Shown here one piece after another: positions 43,776 to 55,400 of a stretch of DNA of 64,000 nt. Origin of the DNA: Balanoglossus misakiensis. Taxonomy: Eukaryota > Hemichordata. Within the stretch, counting starts at the first letter, position 1; every line of letters begins with the position of its first letter. The translations under genes and the position numbers were made by a program. Below the pieces are notes generated by a model. It was not told the origin of the DNA. It saw only the letters and a list, made by a program, of their open reading frames with translations, and did no database searches. Location of the stretch: positions 2,294,001-2,358,000 of the forward strand of contig CM082592.2 in the NCBI GenBank assembly GCA_040954595.2, in the 5' to 3' direction.

Positions 43776-46700
43776 CTAAAAATCCAGTGGTTCACTTGAG
43801 AGAGATTCTTCATCTTCCAATATAACAGGTCTGTAGGGAGGCTGCCGACTGGACTCTAATGTGACTCTCTCATACACCTCTCCTTGTATTTCTTTGATGA
43901 GGGCTTGTATATTGGGACATGCCAGATAGAGATCATAGGCTGTTGCTTGCAGCAAAGGTTCCAGAAGTTTGTTGATTTCATCCAACACGGGTATGGTCTG
44001 CATGAATAATAAATCATAAATGTTGGTTACTTGATTACTGTAAAACATTTTATTTTTTTCGCGAGCAATAAATTTTCGCGAAATACGCGAGAGCCAAAGT
44101 AACGTGAAAATAAAAACAATGGCAACTATCAACACTGATGCCTTAATGACTGAGCATGGTGTGAATTATCTCCATTGTATAGCGTGTTGAAACGTTCCAG
44201 GTATCAACTTTCTATGGTTCTTTGACAGTTACCTTTGCACTAACGGTCGCCACAGTTGCAAATTGCGAAGAAATGTATTCGCAACGTGTGGCGAACGGCA
44301 ATTTCTCCAGCTGATGAAGCATTTAGTTCTTTTTATTTTGATGATACGCATGACAGTAAAGACGATCACCGATTTTAATTTTGCAGTTGTAGTTTGATAA
44401 AAAAAGAACAATAAAGGTGAGCAACTACGGTAACAAAGTGCATACAGTGTATCAAAGGTCGATGAAACCCACATCTGAAAATGATGAGATATCCGGGAAC
44501 AGTGCGCGTTCTCCGGATCGTTCCATTACGAAGTCCGATGAAGCCATATGTGACGTGTACGAGCACATGCCCTACAAGTTATAAATACTCTTGGATTGAG
44601 ATGATCGGAAGCTTACTCATATATTCCTTGTAGAAAATATGATTTTACATTTGATAGCCTAAAACTGGTCGAAAGGGTAAGTTACCCATTGTACAATTTC
44701 CACATTCATGTAGTTACCCTCCTGCTACTACTTTGCATAGTGTTGCTTTTGGATATCAGTAAACATGCAGGATTTACATCTATCTCTATTGCTGGGTTCA
44801 CATCTAGGACCATGGCCGGGCAAAACTTAACCCAATGATTGTGACAAGATAAGCTAATCTTTAGTCCCCGTTCACATTGTGTTTGGCACAGTCCTGGCCA
44901 ACGTCGACTCGCCAACCTTTGACCTTTGAAATGTACCATGGGTGAATACGGTCGATCAGAGAGTATGGAAAATGCTTAAAAGACAATCGATTTCTTCCGT
45001 ACCCTTGTCGCCTCCTCAACTCACCATTGTCAAATGATATACTACACTGTTATGTCAACTGTAAAGGACCAGAGTCGGACAAAACTTGTCCACACACACC
45101 AGGCCGTGATGAGAATTTGCCACAGATCACCCCTTTCGACTGGGACACAAAATTGTCCGGACAATGGCCGGCCAGACCCGTTCACACCTGTTTTTTTGCT
45201 CAGCCATGTACCTGGCCAGGACAAGGGCCTACCCTTTTTTGAGCAATGTGAACAGCCTCTATACTGCTTGAAATCACATAACTTTAAAATCACAAAAGAA
45301 ATGTGCATCAAACAAGAGGCATACTGCAGACTACTTACAGAATAATCCACTGAAAGGAACATCTGAAATGTTTCTTGATCTCGATCTGTCACTGATTTCA
45401 GTTTATTTTGGACGTACAGTGGAAGACTTCTTGGTGCAAAGCTGCATCCAGACTTCAAGACATTGTCAAGTTTCTCTCTGTAAGCAGTAGCCATTTTCCC
45501 GAGTACGCTGAGTTTCAATGCACCCTAAAATATGAAATCAACAGAAACAAAATACAATAAAACACACACATCTTGAAGATTCCATCTCAAAGCAAGACCC
45601 TATAGACAGTGGTTTTTGTCTTTTTACCGTACTTGCCCGGGTAAGAACCCCTGCTCGGACAAACGCCCCCCCCCCCCCTGGTTTTAGGGCCCATTTGAAG
45701 ATCGAGGGCATATCCGGTCTAAAGCCCCCCCCCCCCCCCCCCCCCCCCCTCAGACAGGTCCCTCGGGACCATGCGTCGAATTCAACGATCACGTAGATGG
45801 ACGCGCTGCCGCGTATGAGGTCACCGGGGAGCTTTCCAAAGCGGCCGCGTGGAGCTGCTTCAGTCCGTCCTTGACGCGAAACACCCAAAATTGGAAGATC
45901 CCGACGGAGAATGAACCACTCAAAAATTCCGGTAGAGAAAGGCATGATTGCCACGATTAAGATAGATGTATTTACGTGCGTCCGTCCGTCGACGTCTAAG
46001 TATTAAATGCATGGGTGGGATCGACCATTTACCAATGTCCCGGTTAAACGGGATGTTTTGTCTGCGCCCATGGTGTCCCGATTAAACGGCGGCGACTGTA
46101 ATATGTTTTCTGTATTTCATTTATGGGAAAAAAAACTTTTTATTATTTAATAAATACATTGTTTGACCGTGAAATTTTTGGGCATGTTATTTGCATCATT
46201 ATTCACCCCTTCCTCGTGTCCCTAGGCCCTCATTTGCATAAATGTCGAGGTTGCGTCCGGGCTAAAGCCCCCCCCCCCCCCCCCCCCCCTGTTTTTTCGC
46301 TAATTTGTGGGCCCAGCACCCGGGGCTCTTACCCGGGCAAGTACGGTACATAATTTTTGGATATATTTGTTCAGTATGACAAGGTTCTGAACAAGAATAT
46401 ACAGATACACTCTTACCCATCTTAGAGACATGCATATGGCATACATTTTTGTGATATATTTATGGAAAGCACAAGAGGGCACGGCAGACAGTTGTTCATT
46501 CAACTTCAGGAGAGCTGTAGTACAGTTTATTACTTCCATACACATGCACACTCTACAAAATCATGAATACTTAGGGGTTATTACACGAATTTTGGTCGAT
46601 AATGCGTCGTATTCGAGTGATGTCCGTATTTTGACGAGTTGCGAAGCGCAACTCGTCAAAATACGGACATCACTCGAATACGACGCGTTATCGACCAAAA

Positions 46701-49700
46701 TTCGTGTAATAACCCCTAAATATTACACAGTTTCCCGTAAATCTGCTTTATTACTATTTTTATTACAGCATTTTCCAAGTAAATGCATGGAATACACTGG
46801 TCTCATTCCAATGTAGCTTGTGTGTTATATAAGATGACGTGCCTTCATTTTGAACCTTCACACAGTTTCATCCAATATAAAGCCTGACCATGGCGTGAAT
46901 CAATATATAGCTGCTATTTCATTATTTATCTTGACAATGTGGAAAAGTACTTACTTGTTCCTCTGGAGGCAAAACTTCTGGTTGTTGTTCTGCTTTCTTT
47001 TTCTTGGGATCGACAGGGGGTGGAGGAGGAGGATTTCTTTTCAACTGTAAAGCTGCTGCCAATACACTGTCCGATTCTAAATCATAGATGATAAGGTCTT
47101 GCATGGTTTTATTCAGGCCAATGAGATACTCAATCTGGTATGCTGTACTGTGTAGCATCCTATAGCAGTCCGGGATGTACTGGTGTTGCTGTTAGAGGTA
47201 AAGCAATACATGATAAGAAATGACTATCAAGTGCCAAGAATATGATAGACATACTATAAAACACTTTATTTTCGCGAGTTAAAATTTTCCGCGATATCGA
47301 GAGAGGCCACTGTTTCGCGAGTATTAATTTTCGCGTTCTATTTCATTCACTGCATCGTTATCTTCAAAAGAAATTTACACGACTTCTTATTTTCACGCTA
47401 TTTTGGCTCTCGCATATTTCGCAAAAATTTATTGCTCGCGAAAATAAAGTGTTTTACAGTATTTCATCGGGGCCAAGCCATTGTCAAAAATAGTCACTGC
47501 TGGATAAGAAAACATTGGACAAATGCGTAAAAAGAAAGTGGCTCTGAAAATGTTCATAACAAAGTATACTGGCTGGGTATTACATTGAAGCATATGATAA
47601 AACAATCACGCCAAATACTTGGCATGCACATGTACCAGTATATTCTGTAAGTGCAGTCTCTTACTTTCTCTTTTTGCCATGCTATAGAAAATCGCTGTTT
47701 CAATTACCTTGTATATCAGTGATCTAGTAAGTATCCATTTGAAAACAGTGACGTAATCCTGATTGTCGGTGGCTTCTTGAATCTTGGATTTGATGAAGAC
47801 ATTGGTGGTTTTCAGATTGCTCACACTGTATGGATTGTGCCTGTCTTCTGGACCACCTTGTTGAAAATGGAATGCGGCCTGTAATGATCATAAGATGTCA
47901 AAATTGACCCGAGTGTAGTCTAACATGCTTCTGGGGAGACTTTGAGTCAACTTTAAGTGTGTCAGTCCTGTATCTTCACACTGAACTGGAGGTGGCACTA
48001 ACTGTCGTTCTTGCAAGCTCCAACAATTTTTAAGTCCCATTTAGAGTGTATATATACCATGGGACCTTATGGAAACAGTTGCGTCTGTAAGTATGTATGG
48101 ATAGATGTATGTCTGTTTATCCGTTCACATCAAATACTTAAAAACAGCTGTGGAAGATAAATATATGGGACGAAATCAGTCGATGGAACCAGATCAAATC
48201 CGAAAATGGTCTGACATCAAATGTCAAAGGGCACGTTTGCTGATCAACATGTACAACATTTCCGTTGTAAACAAACCCGCGCATCATTTCAAGTGTTACG
48301 GGCAATATTTACAGCTTGCATGTAGCTACAGTTGCCCAAACCTTTCTTCTATCTTCATTAGGTAGTATTCCATGATGAATGTACGGAAAAAACAGGCAAT
48401 TTTCGATGATGAAAAATGGATAAACATGAGAAATACTGGGGCTTTAACATTTACATGATACTCCAAAACTCAGTGATTTACAATGAAATAACCAGTATAA
48501 ACAGTAGCAAAGTTGGCCATTTTCATCATGTTTATATGGTGCACTCACCTTTTCGTGACTGAAAAATGCATTCTGATACAAATTAGCTGGGTTGTAAGGA
48601 AAGAATGTGCGGTAACTGTAACAAGAAAAAAAATCATTCTTGGATGACGTGTCAAACATACGGTAACACTCTTGATTAGTCAGACACATTGTAATTGTGC
48701 TCTCCCTGAGGCTTTGAAAACTCATCTCAGTATGGTTGTATCACTGCTATTACAATCTACAAAATGTCTTCTTAAAATAGGATCTTTGGCAGAAATTTTG
48801 AGACATTCCTGCAAGAATACTTCTGATTGCCATACATACACATGGCTTATAGCAGCTAAAAATCCATTTTCTTATCTAAGCTGCTTTTGGCAATTTCCAT
48901 GAAATAGAAAAGACATATTTTGAATGTACATGTATATATACTTACTCATCTTCAGTGTTCTCGACATAATGCAACAAGAGATGCTTGACAATTTTGAGGT
49001 ATCTCCAGCCAATAGCTCTGTACACCTAAAAATAAATACAAGCATGAAATTTGTTATACAGCTCTTACTGGAAAACGTGATACAAAACACAATTGACAGG
49101 GCCACAGGTCGTTGATGTTCAAATATGCCCTATTGTCATTTGTTGGAAAATTCATCCAATCGGATGTACCCTGATAGTCAATATGAGAATATCCAATCAT
49201 TAACGATTCAAATTAACATTAATTATGCAAGCCACACCCACCAAAAACAAATCAGCTCTTCCCTTTCAAAACATTTGACTCCTGATATGTCTACCAGTAC
49301 CTTTAAGGAAGGGGGGGGGGGGGGGGTAGGGAGGGGGGGGGGGGTAGGGAGGGGGGTGGGTGGGGTTTAGTGTCATCTGAAATTCTTTTCTGTTTATTAA
49401 CACACCATCAGTATTGTTACCACTGTTCAGGGAGACTCTGTCAACCAATACTATAATTATCAAAGTCACTTGGGAATGTGAAAAAAAGTAATGATGCATT
49501 GTTTGCCATGGTCTGCATACAGTGAAATACCCTGCAATAGCAACCATATTGTTTTCAAGGAATGACATACGTTGCAGTAGCTACACTTTCTGCCACTCTG
49601 CTTTGCTAGCAACTATGCCGTAAGACCCATACTTGATTAGCCACAAATCAGTTGACCCATCTGCTTGCTGGTAAATACGACTGTCATATGTTGTAACCTA

Positions 49701-52005
49701 CCCTCAAGTAAAGTGGTTGTTTTGTTTCCACTGCCTTGGAGACTTCCAGTTCAAACGCATTTGCTTTCTTTCTTATGTCATCCAAGCTCCATCTTGCTAC
49801 ATCTCCAACATACAGTCCCATCACGACCACAGAGTTGTCTTGGCTCAACTTCAGCACATAATTGCGAACTGTGGTCCAAACATTAACGTCATCATTAGGC
49901 TGTTGTATTTATCTTTGGAAGAGATAATTCTACAAAGAAGTGGACAACCTTGCAATGCCACAGATCCTACGGAATGCCTTTAAAGCACTGCCACATCCAT
50001 TAAAGAACCATGATCGAGCAGCCAAATTTCACATATATTTTTTGCCTAAATAAAAAAACCTTCGATTCTTCTCCCTATCCTTTAAAATCCTCACCATTAA
50101 GCCACTGTACTTGTATTTGCATCAGTTTGTCATCTCTTGGTGACATATTCAACAATAGTTTTGTACTTTTTACATGGTGGCCGAATAAGGCTTGAGTTGC
50201 AAATGCATGAGTTGCGACTGGATAATTAGAAACATTAATAAGCTTTAAAAAATGATTTTAATTCTGTGTATTAAACGTACCAGGCTTTAATTTACATGGC
50301 ACTGCTGAATATTGTTCAATGCATCACGTTTTATTATTAGCTGCAGCAAAATTTCTCAAATTTAATTCAGCTATTGCGAGTATTAAAGGTAATACATACC
50401 AGGTTCACACAGGATAAATTTTGAGATGGTTCTGAAGCTTTTCAGATAAGATACCGTCTTAAAAAAACATGTGTGGACGGTGTATAGTGGTTCTGAAACG
50501 TCTCAGATTTGAGACGGCTTTGCCGGTCAGACCTGAGCCGGTGTAAGGATTAACACCTCTCCGCAACCCATTGTCTATGGGACTGAGCCTCAGCGCCTAT
50601 ACATAAACTTTGTGTGAGTGGACACAACGCGACTCAAAGGATTTTTATGCACAATAAATCTCCTATATTATTACGATTATTATTAATTTCAATAACTTAC
50701 TTATGTCCAGATAGATAAGCACTGCTTCACCATGGCAACCCTGAGGTCCTTTAAAGTAACAATGCTCATGCAATTCCAAATCATTCAGATATGGCATCAT
50801 GGCACCATACATTGGGGACCAACCACTGACAGCAAATGCCATTGCAATCTGTAAGGAATAATAATAAAATTGATTGGTTGGTTGGATGGATAGATGGATG
50901 GATGGATGGATGGATGGATGTCTGGACTTGACTGAACGACCGACTGACTGGCCTTGGTGGGACTGACTGAAGGAATGAATGATGGATCGATCGATCGATT
51001 GATCGATCGATGGAACGATGGATAGATAGATGGATGTCTGACTGAATGAATGACCGACAGACTGGACTTGATTGGACTGACTGACTGACTGATGGAATGA
51101 ATGAATGAATGAATGAATGAATGAATGAATGAATGAATGAATGAATGAATCAATGAATGAATGAATGAATGCGTCAATGAATGAATGAATGAATGAATGA
51201 ACTCTTTAACTGGTAGTACCAGTAGGACACAAAATAATTTACCTTCTTATGTATATATCATGACTAGGAATACGAACAGACAGTGGCACATGTACATGTA
51301 TGCAAAACCCTAACCATAACCAGCAAGCAGAGAAATAGTAATATAGCTACAGGGTAGTACATGTAGTTCAAAGCAGACATCATGCTTTGTAGCACCATAG
51401 GAAATTTGAGCGAAGTCAATCCATTGAATCTGATAAAAGGAATTGTAATTTGTACAAAAGCATCTCAAACTCATGAAGGAAATTTTCAATAGAGGCAACT
51501 GTTACAAGATAATTTATTTTCACGTTCTCATATTTCACTGCATCGTTATCTCCCAAAAACATTCTTTGGCTCTTGCATAGTTCGTGAAAATTTATCGTTC
51601 GCAAAAATTTCCCGTTTTACAGTTTTTCTCAATATATTTTCACAGATGCTTTTGTTAATACTGTGGTCCATTGAAATTCTGTGTTTCACCTGTTGTAATG
51701 ACAGGAACACACCACCTAAATACAATTTGCTTTTAAACTTTGTGCAATGCCCAGATAGTACCATACCATTTCTTGTTACCTTGAATTGACCTTTCCTCTG
51801 GGGGAAATCCGTGGTCACATACTGCTTTGCAACAGTGACAACTTTCTGGAAGTTTGCCACATCAATAACCGAGAACGCCGTCTGGTGACCATACACATCA
51901 CAACCACCCAGATGATAGATGTAGTTCTCACCATCTACCAGTTTGCATTCATTATGGACCAACCTTGAGTTCAGGCCATCATTGCTTTCGCTCCATAAAT
52001 TCATC
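43776..52005 (-). CDS. Unrecognised nine-exon gene (3' part, about 499 aa)
   Basis: Exons in transcript order: 51780-52005, 50701-50848, 49702-49868, 48946-49025, 48549-48615, 47708-47878, 46955-47188, 45339-45524, 43776-43997. All have AG acceptors and GT donors and the phases agree throughout. The first exon carries a kelch-like turn (ENYIYHLGGCDVYGHQ). Later exons are tryptophan- and tyrosine-rich and look helical (GWRYLKIVKHLLLHYVENTE; DYVTVFKWILTRSLIYK). The seventh has a Pro/Lys-rich low-complexity loop (NPPPPPPVDPKKKKAEQQPE). The last ends SSEPLDF and a stop. For exon three a longer start at 49899 is possible but does not fit the upstream phase. The first visible exon needs two bases from an upstream exon that is not found; it should lie in the gap or array above 52338. 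The family is not recognised and I assign no function. Confidence 0.78.
44036..44118 (-). mobile_element. TTTTCGCGAG-family MITE, half copy
   Basis: Starts ACTGTAAAACATTTTATT and continues CGCGAGCAATAAATTTTCGC, matching the right half of the full-length copies in inverted orientation, then breaks off. It sits about 40 bp upstream of the last exon's acceptor. Confidence 0.8.
44790..45255. repeat. Possible foldback element with GTTCACATTG arms
   Basis: GTTCACATTG (near 44870) followed by CAGTCCTGGCCA is mirrored by TGGCCAGGAC (near 45210) and CAATGTGAAC (near 45245). Arms are interrupted and ends are not defined. It lies within the last intron of the unrecognised gene. Confidence 0.4.
45627..46346. 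mobile_element. 720-bp MITE with CCGTACTTGCCCGGG termini and poly-C tracts
   Basis: The left end CCGTACTTGCCCGGGTAAGA (45627) is complementary to the right end (46322-46346), with TA directly outside each end (45625-45626 and 46347-46348). Subterminal regions carry long C runs (about 45667-45679, 45726-45749 and 46268-46289), each of the last two preceded by CTAAAGCC. No transposase. The TA target points to a Tc1/mariner-type mobiliser. The lengths of the C runs are probably unreliable. Confidence 0.85.
46571..46719. mobile_element. Near-perfect 149-bp foldback
   Basis: Two 73-base arms flank a 3-base loop (AAG, 46644-46646), with one mismatch (AATGCGTCG against CGACGCGTT). The arm starts TTAGGGGTTATTACACGAAT. 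If the outer TTA/TAA contains a TA target, the element proper begins at GGGG. It lies in the intron between exons 45339-45524 and 46955-47188, so it would form a strong hairpin in the pre-mRNA. Confidence 0.92.
46955..47188 (-). CDS. Exon seven of the unrecognised gene, with Pro/Lys-rich loop
   Basis: Bounded by CTAACAG and CAA|GTAAGTAC, 78 codons, phase 0 on both sides. The first two thirds look folded (YQIEYLIGLNKTMQDLIIYD). The rest is a run of six prolines followed by a lysine-rich stretch and an EQQPEVLPPEEQ tail, typical of a disordered linker. The exon could be skipped without changing frame. Confidence 0.75.
47252..47461 (+). mobile_element. TTTTCGCGAG-family MITE, full-length copy
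   Basis: TACTATAAAACACTTTATTT at the left is complementary to the right end (AAATAAAGTGTTTTACAGTA). The core is GATATCGAGAGAGGCCACTG. The TA at each end is the probable target duplication. About 210 bp, non-coding. Confidence 0.92.
48027..48150 (-). repeat. Partial third copy of the 1-822 repeat, inverted
   Basis: The reverse complement matches about 675-815: GATGTG.ACGGA, ACAGACATACATC, CAGACGCAAC and CATAAGGTCCCATGGTATAT. It contains only the 3' terminal part of the family. Confidence 0.8.
49308..49368 (+). repeat. G-rich tract, four or more long G runs
   Basis: Several runs of 6-17 G separated by TA or A lie in an intron. On the coding strand of the gene it is C-rich. It could fold as a G-quadruplex; the exact length is likely uncertain. 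Confidence 0.85.
50395..50643 (+). repeat. Dispersed repeat copy (partner of 9805-9945)
   Basis: Bases 50500-50643 match 9805-9945. Upstream, GAGATGGTTCTGAAGC and TCTCAGATTTGAGACGG suggest the family extends further left here. It ends about 60 bp from the donor of exon 50701-50848. Confidence 0.75.
50878..51205 (+). repeat. GATG / GATC / TGAA tetranucleotide microsatellites
   Basis: Three adjoining tracts: GATG (about 50884-50920), GATC (50985-51010) and TGAA (51093-51200). Reading frames here (S-F-I-H repeats on the minus strand) are repeat translations. The tract lies in the intron between exons 50701-50848 and 51780-52005. Confidence 0.93.
51488..51623 (+). mobile_element. TTTTCGCGAG-family MITE, decayed copy
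   Basis: AGAGGCAACTGTTAC, CACTGCATCGTTATCT and CCCGTTTTACAGT align with the core and right end of 47252-47461, with many substitutions. The left terminus is lost. Confidence 0.75.
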
Positions 52006-52055
52006 CTACAAGTACAAAGGAATACAAAGTTTCCCTCATAACGGATGCATCAATT

Positions 52056-52264
52056 TACTGTAAAACACTTTATTTTCGCGAGCAATTAATTTTCGCAAAA
52101 TACAAATGTACGCGAGAGCCAAAATAGCGTGAAAATAAAAAGTCGCGTAAATTTTTTTCGAAGACAACAATGCAGTGAATGAAATATGAGAACGTAAAAA
52201 TTAATACTCGCGAAACAGTAGCCTCTCTCGATATCGCGAAAATTTTAACTCATGTTTTACAGTA
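52056..52264 (-). mobile_element. TTTTCGCGAG-family MITE, full-length copy, inverted
   Basis: TACTGTAAAACACTTTATTT at 52056 and CATGTTTTACAGTA at 52264 are the inverted ends; the core CTCTCTCGATATCGCGAAAA is in reverse orientation to 47252-47461. It lies 50 bp upstream of the first visible exon of the unrecognised gene. Confidence 0.92.
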
Positions 52265-52337
52265 TAACTCATGTACACTAAATACATGCAAAATTAACAA
52301 GGAAAACCAAACAAAGACATGGTCCAGTCATTCTGGT

Positions 52338-52437
52338 NNNNNNNNNNNNNNNNNNNNNNNNNNNNNNNNNNNNNNNNNNNNNNNNNNNNNNNNNNNNNNN
52401 NNNNNNNNNNNNNNNNNNNNNNNNNNNNNNNNNNNNN
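52338..52437. other. Assembly gap, 100 N
   Basis: Exactly 100 unknown bases, the customary size for a gap of unknown length. It directly borders the 122-bp satellite, so real sequence, possibly much more than 100 bp, is missing. Confidence 0.99.
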
Positions 52438-55400
52438 CTGCACACGGAAGTTTTAACATGACAGGTTAAAGCCTAAATGTAGTCCTGGCAGTGGCTGGAT
52501 CTAAACGTTATCAAAGCACTGGAGGAGTTCATATAATGAACTACAAAAAAACAGGGAGACTGCACACGGAAGTTTTAACATGACAGGTTAAAGCCTAAAT
52601 TGTAGTCCTGGCAGTGGCTGGATCTAAACGTTATCAAAGCACTGGAGGAGTTCATATAATGAACTACAAAAAAACAGGGAGACTGCACACGGAAGTTTTA
52701 ACATGACAGGTTAAAGCCTAAATGTAGTCCTGGCAGTGGCTGGATCTAAACGTTATCAAAGCACTGGAGGAGTTCATATAATGAACTACAAAAAACAGGA
52801 GACTGCACACGGAAGTTTTAACATGACAGGTTAAAGCCTAAATGTAGTCCTGGCAGAGGCTGGATCTAAACGTTATCAAAGCACTGGAGGAGTTCATATA
52901 ATGAACTACAAAAAAACAGGGAGACTGCACACGGAAGTTTTAACATGACAGGTTAAAGCCTAAATGTAGTCCTGGCAGTGGCTGGATCTAAACGTTATCA
53001 AAGCACTGGAGGAGTTCATATAATGAACTACAAAAAAACAGGGAGACTGCACACGGAAGTTTTAACATGACAGGTTAAAGCCTAAATGTAGTCCTGGCAG
53101 TGGCTGGATCTAAACGTTATCAAAGCACTGGAGGAGTTCATATAATGAACTACAAAAAAACAGGGAGACTGCACACGGAAGTTTTAACATGACAGGTTAA
53201 AGCCTAAATGTAGTCCTGGCAGTGGCTGGATCTAAACGTTATCAAAGCACTGGAGGAGTTCATATAATGAACTACAAAAAACAGGGAGACTGCACACGGA
53301 AGTTTTAACATGACAGGTTAAAGCCTAAATGTAGTCCTGGCAGTGGCTGGATCTAAACGTTATCAAAGCACTGGAGGAGTTCATATAATGAACTACAAAA
53401 AAACAGGGAGACTGCACACGGAAGTTTTAACATGACAGGTTAAAGCCTAAATGTAGTCCTGGCAGTGGCTGGATCTAAACGTTATCAAAGCACTGGAGGA
53501 GTTCATATAATGAACTACAAAAAAACAGGGAGACTGCACACGGAAGTTTTAACATGACAGGTTAAAGCCTAAATGTAGTCCTGGCAGTGGCTGGATCTAA
53601 ACGTTATCAAAGCACTGGAGGAGTTCATATAATGAACTACAAAAAAACAGGGAGACTGCACACGGAAGTTTTAACATGACAGGTTAAAGCCTAAATGTAG
53701 TCCTGGCAGTGGCTGGATCTAAACGTTATCAAAGCACTGGAGGAGTTCATATAATGAACTACAAAAAAACAGGGAGACTGCACACGGAAGTTTTAACATG
53801 ACAGGTTAAAGCCTAAATGTAGTCCTGGCAGTGGCTGGATCTAAACGTTATCAAAGCACTGGAGGAGTTCATATAATGAACTACAAAAAAACAGGGAGAC
53901 TGCACACGGAAGTTTTAACATGACAGGTTAAAGCCTAAATGTAGTCCTGGCAGTGGCTGGATCTAAACGTTATCAAAGCACTGGAGGAGTTCATATAATG
54001 AACTACAAAAAAACAGGGAGACTGCACACGGAAGTTTTAACATGACAGGTTAAAGCCTAAATGTAGTCCTGGCAGTGGCTGGATCTAAACGTTATCAAAG
54101 CACTGGAGGAGTTCATATAATGAACTACAAAAAAACAGGGAGACTGCACACGGAAGTTTTAACATGACAGGTTAAAGCCTAAATGTAGTCCTGGCAGTGG
54201 CTGGATCTAAACGTTATCAAAGCACTGGAGGAGTTCATATAATGAACTACAAAAAAACAGGGAGACTGCACACGGAAGTTTTAACATGACAGGTTAAAGC
54301 CTAAATGTAGTCCTGGCAGTGGCTGGATCTAAACGTTATCAAAGCACTGGAGGAGTTCATATAATGAACTACAAAAAAACAGGGAGACTGCACACGGAAG
54401 TTTTAACATGACAGGTTAAAGCCTAAATGTAGTCCTGGCAGTGGCTGGATCTAAACGTTATCAAAGCACTGGAGGAGTTCATATAATGAACTACAAAAAA
54501 ACAGGGAGACTGCACACGGAAGTTTTAACATGACAGGTTAAAGCCTAAATGTAGTCCTGGCAGTGGCTGGATCTAAACGTTATCAAAGCACTGGAGGAGT
54601 TCATATAATGAACTACAAAAAAACAGGGAGACTGCACACGGAAGTTTTAACATGACAGGTTAAAGCCTAAATGTAGTCCTGGCAGTGGCTGGATCTAAAC
54701 GTTATCAAAGCACTGGAGGAGTTCATATAATGAACTACAAAAAAACCAGGGAGACTGCACACGGAAGTTTTAACATGACAGGTTAAAGCCTAAATGTAGT
54801 CCTGGCAGTGGCTGGATCTAAACGTTATCAAAGCACTGGAGGAGTTCATATAATGAACTACAAAAAAACAGGGAGACTGCACACGGAAGTTTTAACATGA
54901 CAGGTTAAAGCCTAAAAAGCCTAAATGTAGTCCTGGCAGTGGCTGGATCTAAACGTTATCAAAGCACTGGAGGAGCCTTCTATAATGAACTACAAAAAAA
55001 CAGGGAGACTCCACACGAAGTTTACATGACAGGTTAAAGCCTAAATGTAGTCCTGGCAGTGGCTGGATCTAAACGTTATCAAAGACTGGAGGAGTCATAT
55101 ATTGAACTAAAAAAAACAGGGAGACTGCACACGGAAGTTTTAACATGACAGGTTAAAGCCTAATGTAGTCCTGGCAGTGGCTGGATCTAAACGTTATCCA
55201 AGCACATGGAGGAGTCATATTAATGAACTACAAAAAAACAGGCGAGACTGCAACGGAAGTTCTCGTGAAGGTAAAGCCTAAATGTAGTCCTGGCAGTGGC
55301 TGGATCTAAACGTTATCAAAGCACTGGAGGAGTTCATATAATGAACTACAAAAAAACAGGGAGACTGCACACGGAAGTTTTAACATGACAGGTTAAAGCC

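Noticed and set aside
45538-45954. 138-codon glycine-rich protein on the minus strand
   Set aside because: The G-rich centre is the poly-C tract of a MITE.
50797-51177. 126-codon frame of S-F-I-H repeats on the minus strand
   Set aside because: Microsatellite translation; its last part overlaps a real exon in the wrong frame.
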